DNA of 64,000 nucleotides from Rhynchonema sp. JSB1_4. Lineage: Eukaryota > Nematoda > Chromadorea > Monhysterida > Xyalidae. The translations under genes and the position numbers were made by a program. The stretch lies in the NCBI GenBank assembly GCA_030248065.1, contig JASAMV010002571.1, positions 49,049 to 113,048 on the forward strand, in the 5' to 3' direction. A model generated the notes under the pieces. It was not told where the DNA came from, did no database searches, and saw nothing but the letters and a program-made list of their open reading frames with translations. Shown here piece after piece: positions 47,801-57,597 of this stretch (positions within the stretch are counted from its first letter, which is position 1; each line of letters opens with the position of its first letter).

Positions 47801-50222
47801 TCACAGCGCCAGAGCAAGCACAGTGCACGGATCCGGGAAACGTTCTGTTTTTGTCTTCCTTTGATAATGCAAAGCAAGCACATGTGCACACCTCTTCTTC
47901 ACAAGAGACGGGCAATACCACACAAAAATGCAACAAAAATGTTTCGCAACACTTCCCCATGTGTACATTATTTTAAAAAATTATAAACAACATGCACCCC
48001 CGGTGCTGACGCGCAAAAAAATTAGAACCAGTTCTAATCACGAAAAGCGCGTTAGCGTGCACGCTAACGCGCCAACGCGCTAATCAGCTTTGCATTGTGA
48101 GTGCAAAAGCGCGTTGCGGATCAGCGCGTTAGCGTGCCAGAAAACTTGGTCGCACGCTAACGCGCTAACGCGCTAATCAGCTTTTTCCATTGTGAGTGCA
48201 AAAGCGTGCGCATCTCGCACGCTAACGCGCTAACACGCTAACGCGCTTGCATTGTGAGATCGGCCTTAGAAACGCGCGTCTGCTGCTTGCTCAGCGTGCA
48301 ATGTTTCAAGCTTACGCCTAGCTTACACTGAACTTTCTCACACCGAGTTTTCCACCGACCTTTACACCCAACCGACCTTTACACAGTTTCGAAAATATCA
48401 CCCATAGCCTGCCTATGAGCTAATCGAAACGCACCTACAGATCTCTAAGAAGGTAAACGAAGTCAGGTACACCCAGGTTAGATTCGATGATCCCAACAAC
48501 AGCACTTTTGTGTTCTTTTTGTGCAGGCACTTGGCGATGGTTTCTCAACCAAGACATGTCTGCGCGAGACCGGCTGTCCTGGACGAAACATGACGCTCGA
48601 CGATTTACGGGTACAATTCCACTCACGGATCCCGTTGTCGGTGGAAGGTCAGGTTGTGAAGACGTTGTTTGCATACTAAGAGCTCGAGCTTACATGATTG
48701 GTGTGTGTCTGGCTCGGGGATCTGTATTCAGATGACGTCATTTCTTCAACACGTGATCCAATTTTGATAGGCTATGCTTGTTGCCAACTTCAGGCTATCT
48801 GCATAGCGAGTTGCAACGGTGCCAGCATGCAAACATGAACGACAAATCGACCAAGCTATCCACGTGTGCGCATTATCCAACACATGTTGTCCCCAACACC
48901 ACGGTCACCCATTCCTTCACTGACACCGTGCTGTTTCTGAAGGCCACAAGTGACATGGCTAAAAGTGTCGAGGTTTGTGACCGTCATCTTTGCAAAATTT
49001 ACAATAAATATAGAAGACGGCGCTGAAGACATATAGTTTTAACAGGGTACTGGTTGCCCAGTTGCGTGTGAAAGGTGACGCTATGGTTTGGGCTTGGCTT
49101 GGGGGCGATCCATGGCACATTATGACCTTTTGACTCGTCTCGCAATTGATTAACCCGCTTACCTGAGCTTTTGCCTGCCCCCAAGATCCGACTGAAAAAA
49201 TGTAACTGTTCCAGTTCCAAAAAATGGCCCACAAGAATCATTTGACCGAGCCGCACATTATGGCTGAGCGCCTGCTGTTGACCTACAACACACTGATGCA
49301 ATGGTGGTCAGTTGAACAACAACCAAATGTGCCTGATGTTTCACCGTCCATTATTAGGAATAATATTAAGAAGCTGATAACGCGAGCTACTTACTTCATG
49401 GGCGGATCGTAGTATGGTTGTGGATCTGATATGTATTCAATACATATATACAGTATTTGAATTTGAAATTTACAGTATCTCAACATGTCGTGTCATACAT
49501 AGAACTCAGGTTGATTTTGTGACATTCTTTGGTTATGCACATTCTAGGCGTGCCGTAAAGTGGTTGACGCAAAGTTGTTTGACCAAAGTTGTTTGTTCAC
49601 GTTTATTATCGAGACCCTATTGACTTATACATGTACCACAATACATACCTCTTTAGTTCTTCTGTGTGTGTCATCAAATTATTCTCGAATTGCGATGCAA
49701 AGATTGGAAAAATAAATTTTAAAAATTTTTGTGCGTTATTTGGAGCTGCATTGTTGTGAATGGCCAGGCAAGTGCAATAAGTGTTGGCCCAAAATTACAG
49801 CTGTGTATGACCTGAGCCAGCTGAACTGGAGTTATCGCACAATGACCACCGACTGTACCCTCCTCGCTCTCGACGAAGAGCGTCTTTGTGGCCGCGTTTC
49901 GCTTTGCCCCTGACCTCAGCGTCCAAACACGCAGCTCTGCTAATTGTTTTGTCGTCAACTCAAACATCTCTGCGAATGACGACGTGACAATGAAGCCCTC
50001 TCCCCAAGTTCCATACAGTACGTTGTTGTGGTGCTGTGGGTAGTGCTGGTGCACCACATCGTTCTCGGTATGTTCTGTTGGCAGTACCGTTCTGTTCCAT
50101 GTGCTTTGTTTGTTGTGCCCCACCCAACCCACACCCACGCCATATGCAGGTACACAATGCGCATCGTGTGGCAAATTGACGCCGTCGCGGATACACGAGG
50201 GCCCATCTGGGATTTGGGATAA
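44819..50222 (+). CDS. Unrecognised secreted protein, six exons
   Basis: Exons 44819-45042, 46415-46553, 48527-48647, 48794-48972, 49215-49306 and 50150-50222 join in frame to 828 nt (275 residues plus stop). A signal peptide is clear: LQVIVLLVTQWLIIVNG. After it come a helical segment (DVRQILISMPQGRDPKEAV), a dibasic DKRG, ITWANFDVRRFHRG, a Cys-containing part (KTCLRETGCPGRNMTLDDL, LQRCQHANMN, STCAHYPTHV) and N-glycosylation sites (NITW, NMTL, NTTV). It ends with WQIDAVADTRGPIWDLG. I do not recognise the family. Exact frame closure across five junctions and good splice sites support a real gene; start and last exon are the least sure. The second intron (46554-48526) carries a nest of foldback elements. 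Confidence 0.65.
45203..45220. repeat. Perfect 18-bp palindrome AAATGTTTCGAAACATTT
   Basis: The two halves of the recurring GAAACATT word meet here in a single perfect palindrome, in the first intron of the 44819 gene. Confidence 0.8.
46805..47122. repeat. Nested hairpin element
   Basis: AAAGGTCAACTTCGATAG... and CTGGTTCATTTAAGCTGG pair with the inverse at 47029-47122 (CCAGCTTAAATGAACCAG ... AAGTTGACCTTT). The loop holds about 130 unique bases. Confidence 0.8.
47126..48270. repeat. Nested foldback element of 8-bp words GCGCGTTA/GCGTGTTA
   Basis: Inverted ends AGGCCGATCTCACAATGCA (47126) and TGCATTGTGAGATCGGCCT (to 48267) enclose arrays of GCGCGTTAGCGTGTTAGCGC and the inverse, at 47143-47325 and 48045-48250. 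The unique centre is about 720 bases. Ends and word period match the GCGGATTA element at 22017-22733. Confidence 0.87.
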
Positions 50223-50559
50223 TTCTGTTCGAATCTTATTTTGTGTGACAATTTATGAAAACTTGGCAGCACTTAGTTTTGACCAGCGTAAAGGTAACCG
50301 GGCCTGCCAAATCAATGGCGTTCGCACAGGTCAAAATCGGGGCTCCAACTCCGTCTGCAAAAACACGATCAAAGCAAAGCCGCGTCCGTGTAAAATTGAC
50401 ACCTGTCATTGTCAATATTGTCACGCCACATAAAAATATGAATTGAAGGGTGGGTACCGATTCTCTCCTTAACATTGAGCAAATTTTTTTGCAAATCAGT
50501 TTAGTGGTTTCCTTCTCGTTCTCAGACCTGAAGTGCCACTGAACGTCCCCTGTGTCAAG

Positions 50560-51510
50560 GGTTGTTATCATGCCCGTGTTTACGCCTTGTTATCGTGCCC
50601 GTATTTGACACAGTGACAGACATGTTCAGTTGTCGCAGTCGTAGGGTTCCCTTTGAATTTCAGGGTTCGCACGTCACGCCAACCTTTCGTGAGCCACATT
50701 TTCACCCAAAAAATCTGTTTCAGAAAAAATTTTTGTCTCAAAAAGATATAGTTGGTCAAAAAATGCGTCGCGCGGCAACCCACAGCACGAAAACTGCTTC
50801 GGACTTCGTCTTTTTTGACTTTCAGGCATTGCTGGTACCTATGAGCTGTTTTTGGTCATTGTTTCTCTTTATACCGCGGACCAAAGCTGCACACACATGC
50901 CGTGAAACATCTACAAGATCCTGCGAATGTATATTTAGAGTGGTGGGTCGCAGTGACTGCATACCCATTTTTCCGAATGTGGTGCACCTGTAAACAACAC
51001 ATTGTTATCATGCTCATCCGGCTTATTGTTATTCGTTCGTCGTTTGTTTGAAATTAGGGTTCATGTTATTTTCCTTCAATTTCAGGGGTCGCTCATCGTT
51101 GCAAGTCTTTTTGTTCGTTTCATCTGGCAACCGTCAATCATTACTCAACACGTCGTATGCCGTGAAACATCTGTGCAATGCTCCGATGTTCCGATGTGCA
51201 TTTATGGGTGGTGAGGTGCATGACTATAACTCACAAATATCCACCACTGTTGTCTGGCTTGCAACACCCTTTCTACTGAACCTACATTATTAGCTATCAT
51301 TATGACCATAGCTGAGTTCAAGTTTCTGTCATATTAATTGTTGAGGCGAAGCACTGTTAATGAATATTTCCTTTGACTTTCAGGGTTCGCTTTCCTCCAC
51401 GTGCAAAACTGAGCTCGTCCGCACTGAACTTGTCAACGTTGCCTCACCGCGGTCTTCCATCAAAATTGACGATAATGTTTTGCAAAGCAAATTCCTGGGT
51501 GCCTAGGCGC
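50560..51510 (+). other. Diverged tandem units with acceptor-like CAGGGTTCGC
   Basis: TTTCAGGGTTCGC or TTTCAGGGGTCGC occurs at 50659, 51081 and 51379, each about 80-90 bases after TTGTTATCATGC or a decayed version. The last one starts an open segment GSLSSTCKTELVRTELVNV ending in TAG at 51503-51505, which looks like a final exon. CCGTGAAACATCT follows the first two units (50901 and 51161). These may be duplicated exons or repeats with built-in splice acceptors. Confidence 0.45.
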
Positions 51511-51840
51511 ACACGTTTTGTGTGTGACACACCTCTGATATTTGAAATATTTATTTGTATATTACACTTTGCTGCTTAGTCGTGTTGTTGGTGATAATTT
51601 TGTTCAAGGTGCTCCGCTCCGATTAGTGATTTTACTGCCATGTTTATCTTCCGCTTTAATTCGAGGAGTTATAAATAACATATAACTGTGGAATTGAGAA
51701 AAAATAAACTTTTCTCTTTTCTACAATTGTGTTGCGCGTGTTGTTTGCCTAAAAATGCCCGAACTACGCATTTATTAATGCTGGTTTTTCTCTCATCTCT
51801 TCTACTCATTATGTCATAACGATTATTATTTTGTTTGCAG

Positions 51841-52258
51841 TCGTTACGTTATGTACCTATGATGGCTTCAAACGCAGGTTTCGTTACGTTTCCGCATGTG
51901 TTTGTGCGCACACGACTGTGCATATTTGGTGCGATTGCTCAAACCCATGTTCGCACGAGGTATGAGGGCTCGCTGTCGAATGATTGTTTGGAGAAATGTA
52001 ATGTGGAGAAATGTATTGCTATTTCATGTAATGAATATCACACAGAAAAGACTGAATCAGTGCTCATTTGGCCATGTGATCCATGAAAGCTCTACGTTGC
52101 GGCCCGAAAGTTTATCCAATACGAACTGTGATGCAGTGCGTTTTTGGTTGCCCTCTTCGACCTGCTCTTTCCATTCCATTCCAGATCACTTAGGAGAATT
52201 TTTGGATGGATTCTCATTGTGTGACGAATACAATTCCAGTTTATGCGGTAACATCAGT
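51841..52258 (+). CDS. Possible two-exon fragment, Cys-rich
   Basis: After TTTGCAG (51834-51840) an open frame contains NDCLEKCNVEKCIAISC, a PAN/apple-like Cys spacing. A second segment, 52184-52258, runs from CATTCCAG to an ideal GTGAGT donor and reads HLGEFLDGFSLCDEYNSSLCGNI. The link between them is not resolved and no family is assigned. Confidence 0.35.
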
Positions 52259-52393
52259 GAGTTCAAATCTATCCAAAGTGACAGAAAGTGATTCAAGAAT
52301 ACAGTGATGAATATGATGTACTTTGGGTAATAAATTTCCAAACAAAATATGGTCGGATGTCACGCTAACAACCGTAATTTCTCGCAACAATAA

Positions 52394-52696
52394 TTATCCG
52401 CGCGTGGTTCCGGACATCACAATTATGATAACGACAATAATGAGCATTGCGACCACGCAGATTGTGCCAGTGACGCAGTGCATGTTCTGCAAAAAAAATT
52501 ATAAAAATTCAATTATCGCAAAAAATAAACATGGGGGCAGTTAAAAATATTGACTCAGATTTTATACAGCTACTTTCCAGAATAGTACCTCAACAACATG
52601 TTCCTCGCAGAACCATTTGCACCACGCTGCATATGAGCTAGCAGATGTTTCAGATGACTCACGGGAGTTCATTGGATTGTCGCATGGATTTCCGGT
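52394..52696 (-). CDS. C-terminal exons of a single-pass membrane protein
   Basis: Minus-strand exon 52589-52696 (acceptor CAATTTCAG, donor GTACTA) reads TGNPCDNPMN then AAWCKWFCEEHVVE. It joins in phase 0 to 52394-52486 (acceptor TTTTTTTTGCAG), which reads MHCVTGTICVVAMLIIVVII and then IVMSGTTRG before TAA. The transmembrane helix sits almost at the C-terminus, so the product would be anchored with a six-residue tail and a Cys-rich outside. Upstream exons (above 52.7 kb on this strand) were not found. The splice signals are good, the family unknown. Confidence 0.55.
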
Positions 52697-53667
52697 CTGA
52701 AATTGCGTTTTGGTGTTTCGCTAGCGTGACTGGCATTTTTAACAGCCGATAAAAGGTGTACATCGATATCGTTCATTTCAACCGGTCCTCATTTGATCGG
52801 TTGCCGGGCCCCAGACATGGCAGACTACATTAACATAAGGGTTATATTGATGTGGTCAACGCACACCGTCAATGCAGGTCGTCAACGCCGAAAGGCCAGA
52901 GCAGCCCTGAGAGAGCTGCTCTGTTCTGCCTCCGTTGACAACAAACAATCACCCGGAATGTCATGCAAAAACAAAGTTCGACAACCTGTCTATTATTTCG
53001 GTCGCTGCCGATCGACATCTTTCACTAGTTGATGTGGTTGTAATGGTCACGGACCGAATGAAATCGGATTCGGGAAAAGAACAGCAAAGTCACAAATTAC
53101 TTTTCTGGTGTGTGGACAGCACAAGCCTAGCCCAACATTGGGAAACATAAACATTTTGAATAGTGATTGTTCCACCAGCATTCTTTCATGGATGTTACGA
53201 CCTCTACTCGAGTCAGACATAACCTATTTCAGTACCTTTCAGTATCAGCTGGCGAAATTGTTTGGGCTTATATTTTCGTGAATTTACATACAGGCAAAAA
53301 TCATAATGCTTTAAAAGCAAACAATTCTAACCAACTGCTATCACAAAATCAGAAATTACAGAAGTCAATACACTCAGACCAATCTAGTTGGTCAGATCTT
53401 AACAGATTGTTTCCAACCAACTGCTCAATCTCACAATAACACTCTAAACACTGCTTTTAAGATCATTTGCAAGTTCCAGTCAGATGGTCCACTCTTTGAG
53501 TCATCCATGTTCTCCATGTTTGTGCTGTCTATTCCTATTTGCTGAGATAAAAGAAATAATAACAATAACTCAATCAGTTTTGGTTCTGAAGTTTTTGAAA
53601 TGTTGCTGCGTGTGTTGCATGCTTGTTATAATTTTTTTGCATTTGAAGAGCATTCAAGTGAAGTGTA
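52697..53667. other. No gene recognised
   Basis: It contains a GTGGTCAACGCACACCGTCAATG element (52852-52890) and otherwise AT-rich unique sequence up to the foldback target duplication. Confidence 0.45.
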
Positions 53668-54509
53668 GGAAAGTGGGGTTGCGTATCATTACGGTCCAGT
53701 GCTCATTAGGGTCCAGCGCGCATTAGGGTCCCATGCTACAGCGCGCATTAGGGTCCATAGCATTAGGGTCCACCCATCGTTAGGGTCCATAGCATTAGGG
53801 TCCACACCTCAGTAGGGTCCATAGCATTAGGGTCCACCTGACAAAAGTGTAGCGGTAGGGTCCACTGACCATTAGGATCCATAGCATTAGGGTCCAACTT
53901 ACAAAAGTGTAGCAGTAGGGTCCACTGATCATTACGGTCTAAGAGCTCAATTCCACGAACTGTTTTTCGCTTCCCTGTTTTCGTGTGCACTGCACTGCAC
54001 ATTGTTCTTGCGTTTCGTAGTTCGCGCGATGTTCTATTATTACATATTATTTATCTTTGATTGCGGTCGACTGAATGCATGATTGAGGTAGAGTTGTGCG
54101 ACGCGTTCAGGGTCAGGGTCATCAATGAGGATTCGCCGCTGAAAAGCCGGTGGAAACAGGAAACCCAGTACAATTGCAAGACGCTACATACATAGTATGA
54201 ATATAGGCAAACCAGCCGTACTCTGCAGTCTTAGACCATACCGCACCACCTTGAATTCTTACACACCTAAAACGTTTCAGGTTACTGTAGCCACTTGGTG
54301 CTTTCACAAGCAAACCACGCACGACGTGGCTACAGTAACCCGAAACATTTTAGGTGTGTAAGAATTCAGGGTGATACTGTATGTCTAACACTGCAAAGTG
54401 CAGCTGGTTTGCCTATATAAACGGAAAATGTCATATAATTTTGTTCATTTCTTTCATTATACCGACGAAGCATCATTCAGTTGAAAGTCGTGGAAATTCA
54501 GCCTGTCAC

Positions 54510-55030
54510 CGTGCTTCCCTTCCCTTAAGTACTATGTCACCACTTTTCTAGCTTTTTTAGTACTTAAGAGCAGCAAAAGTGGTGACATAGTACTTAAGGT
54601 CTGTGTCACCACTTTTTTTACTTTTTTTAGTACTTAAGAGCAGCAAAAGTGGTGACACAGACCTTAAGTACTATGTCACCACTTTTTCCCTTTTTTAGTA
54701 CTTAAGAGCAGCAAAAGTGGTGACAGTCCTTATGTACTATGTCACCACTTTTTTCGCTTTTTCAGTACTTAAGAGCAGCAAAATTGGTGACATAGTACTT
54801 AAGGCCTGTGTCACCATTTTTGCTGCTCTTAAGTACTGAAAAGGCGAAAAAAGTGGTGACATAGTACATAAGGACTGTCACCACTTTTGCTGCTCTTAAG
54901 TACTAAAAAAGGGAGAAAAGTGGTGACATAGTACTTAAGGTCTGTGTCACCACTTTTGCTGCTCTTAAGTACTAAAAAAGCTAGAAAAGTGGTGACATAG
55001 TACTTAAGGGAAGGGAAGCACGGTGACAGG
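54510..55030. repeat. Central inverted array of the 3-kb foldback
   Basis: Units of about 65 bases with AGTACTTAAGAGCAGCAAAA and GTGGTGACATAGTACTTAAG alternate and then run in reverse after about 54800, so the array is itself palindromic. Confidence 0.85.
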
Positions 55031-55419
55031 CTGAATTTCCACGACTTTCAACTGAATGATGCTTCGTCGGTATAATGAAAGAAATGAACAAAATTATATG
55101 ACATTTTCCGTTTATATAGGCAAACCAGCTGTACTTTGCAGTGTTAGACATACCGTATCACCCTGAATTCTTACACACCTAAAATGTTTCGGGTTACTGT
55201 AGCCACGTCGTGCGTTGTTTGCTTGTGAAAGCACCAAGTGGCTACAGTAACCTGAAACGTTTTAGGTGTGTAAGAATTCAGGGTGGTGCGGTATGGTCTA
55301 AGACTGCAGAGTACGGCTGGTTTGCCTATATTCATACTATGTATGTAGCGTCTTGCAATTGTACTGGGTTTCCTGGTTCCACTGGTTTTTCAGCGGCGAA
55401 TCCTCATTGATGACCCTGA

Positions 55420-55845
55420 CCGTATTCTGCGTATGGCACTTATGATCAACGGACACCGATTGAAAATTGGACGCCTTGGAATTGCGTATATCCCTCTATT
55501 GCTTTTTTACTCATGGAACAGCACCTGCCTCTGTGGTTTTCAGGGTTCTTCGAAGATGAGGATGAACGCAGTGTGGGCAACCACTGAAATCAACAGCGAA
55601 AGAAATAAGCCCGACAAGCTCGATCTGGAAGTGAGATCGGGTGCTGTCAATTAGGGGTAATTTGGCACAAGGCAGATTGTAAATCTTTGTTGCTGGCTGT
55701 TTTATGGCCGTGCTTTATTTTATGCGGTCAGGTCATGCCACTTGTGCTTTCAAAGTGTATGTGTATCAATACTCGCTTGACGAAGCAAGCTTGAAGCTTG
55801 TGAAACGTTGCTTGCAAGTAAAATTTCTGATATTATGGAAACGCG
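55420..55845. other. Segment present only in the right arm of the foldback
   Basis: The left arm passes directly from GACCCTGACC to ACGCGTCGCAC (near 54098-54120, inverse), while the right arm has about 425 extra bases between the same landmarks. The insert has an open piece RILRMALMINGHRLKIGRLG and a TTTTCAGGGTTCTTCGAAGA acceptor-like site, so it may be captured host sequence. Left-arm deletion is the alternative. Confidence 0.6.
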
Positions 55846-56206
55846 TCGCACAACTCTACCTCAATCATGCATTCAGTCGACCGCAATCAAAGATAAATAA
55901 TATGTAATAATAGAACATCGCGCGAACTACGAAACGCAAGAACAATGCGCAGTGCAGTGCACACGAAAACAGGGAAGCGAAAAACAGTTCGTGGAATTGA
56001 GCTCTTAGACCGTAATGGTCAGTGGACCGTACTGCTACACTTTTGTAAGGTGGACCCTAATGCTATGGACCCTAATGGTCAGTGGACCCTACCGCTACAC
56101 TTTTGTCAGGTGGACCCTAATGCTATGGACCCTACTGAGGTGTGGACCCTAATGCTATGGACCCTAACGATGGGTGGACCCTGATGCTATGGACCCTAAC
56201 CACTGT

Positions 56207-56640
56207 AGTGGCTGGGGGGGGGGGGATGGGGGGGGGGTGCCCCCCCCCCCCTAAGGGGTATCTATCTCGAGTCAACCCTTAGGGGGGGATGGGGGGGGAA
56301 GGGTATCTATCTCGAGCCGACCCCAAAGGGTATCTCGAGTAAGTAGATTTATGGTTTTCAAAGGCAAAAATAGGTGTTTTTCGACCTCGGGACCCCCAAA
56401 AATCGCGCGCTCCGCGCGCAAGCACCCAAAAATGGTCATTTTAGGCCAATTTTCGGCAAAAATGTCAAAAAATACCCATTTTTAGGCTAATTTTGCAGTA
56501 AAATTGCATGCAAAAAACGGCCTTTTTTCGCCTTTTGACGGACCATAGGGGTATCTTGGGTAGCCTCTGGGGGTATCTCGAGTAAGTCCGAAACCTTCCC
56601 CCCCCTAGGGTATCTTGGGTCGATTGGCCTGCCACCACAC
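56207..56640. repeat. G-rich element nested in the right arm
   Basis: It begins CACTGTAGTGGCTGGGGGG and ends CCTGCCACCACACTG, interrupting the ATTAGGGTCC words of the arm. It includes GGGTATCTCGAGT repeats and the palindrome TCGCGCGCTCCGCGCGC at 56401-56417. Confidence 0.75.
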
Positions 56641-56734
56641 TGACCCTAACGCTACTGGACCCAAGTCTAGCATGGGACCCTAATGCACGCTGGACCCTAA
56701 TGAGCACTGGACCGCAATGATACGCAACCGGAAA

Positions 56735-57200
56735 GTGGTGGTGTATATCGGGTTATACTTGCGGGCCGGAAAAAAACCGTTTTTTTCCGAAAAAAAAACC
56801 GAAAAAAAACCGTTTTTTTTCCGAGGCCCGGAAAAATACGTTTTTATTTTTCCGGAAATTTTTCCAAGTGGCTACTTTTGGAAAAAAAACCGTTTTTTTT
56901 CCAAAAATTTCCGAAATATTTTCAAAGGTTGCGAAAGGATGTTGTCAAAACCAATGTAAATCGGTGCTAAACAGTTCAAAATGAGCACTTTTTAATCTCC
57001 AGGTGCATTTTTAGCCTGTTTCAGGCCATTTCCAGACAAAATTTTCTCCAAAATAGGCGTTTTTGGACCATGGGTATCCTTAAGTACTGGAAAAATATTT
57101 GGAAAAAAAACGGTTTTTTTTCCGGAAAAAAAAACGGTTTTTTTTCCAAAAATATATTTTGCGGAAAAATACGCAAGTATATATCGGGTTTGAACAAATA
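56735..57200. repeat. Foldback of AAAAAAACCGTTTTTTTTCC words
   Basis: Homopolymer palindromes at 56770-56830, 56880-56905 and 57100-57150; the outer word GCAAGTATA near 57170 and its inverse near 56755 suggest terminal repeats. A relative is at 60585-61035. Confidence 0.7.
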
Positions 57201-57597
57201 AACAACAGTCGGCTTAATCATAATTTTAACACACGCAGAGACAGTGAGTGGTTAATAAATTTTTTTTATTCCAGCCAAAATCTGCCCAACACGATAAAAA
57301 ATGAGCGTTCAAGTACAAAATAGGGATATTTTTGTTACATAATGTGTTCTAAAAGTGCATATAAAGCACAGGCCTTATTTAGGTTTTTACGGTATGCGGA
57401 AATCTTGAGACTGGGGTTAGGTTTTTGGGTGAAAATTTTTAATGTTTTCATTATGTGTGGAATCGTGTGAAAACGTACTATTTGCGCGAATTTTTTGTAA
57501 TTTGAGGTAAAAACCACTGATTTTACACTAATTTTGGCCATTTTGGAGTTTGGACAAAAATTGGCATTGGCACTCTTGGAGCAACATCGGGGGGGGG

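Larger units (their letters stand above)
46662..48404. repeat. Foldback element GGTGTAAAGGTC, long copy with nested insertions
   Basis: Outer arms: GGGTGACATTTTCGAAACG and GTAAAGGTCAGTTGGGTG at the left, inverse at 48290-48404, ending AAATATCACCC. Inner arm ends carry CTTGAAACATTGCACGCTGA (46763) and its inverse (48290-48309). Inside lie a second hairpin (46805-47122) and a third element (47126-48270). It sits wholly in one intron. Confidence 0.88.
53677..56729. mobile_element. 3-kb foldback (FB/MULE-like) element with 9-bp target duplication
   Basis: GGAAAGTGG at 53668-53676 and again at 56730-56738 is an exact 9-bp duplication. The ends are GGTTGCGTATCATTACGGTCC and the inverse GGACCGCAATGATACGCAACC. 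Each arm starts with a dozen copies of ATTAGGGTCCA-like words, then about 600 bases of arm sequence, meeting at a central array (54510-55030) of inverted AAGTGGTGACATAGTACTTA units. Long arms with subterminal short repeats and a 9-bp duplication are the hallmarks of Drosophila FB and of MULE elements. No transposase is seen. Confidence 0.9.

Noticed and set aside
49719..50174. 151-codon minus-strand frame
   Set aside because: No motif, no splice support, and it overlaps the plus-strand gene model and its last exon.
53700..53935. TTAGGG words suggesting an interstitial telomere
   Set aside because: The repeat unit is ATTAGGGTCCA with variable spacers and is the subterminal array of a foldback element, not (TTAGGG)n.
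53763..54002. Repeated peptide DPNAMDPNGQWTLPLHF in both arms
   Set aside because: It is the translation of the ATTAGGGTCC word array on one strand of each arm; not a protein.
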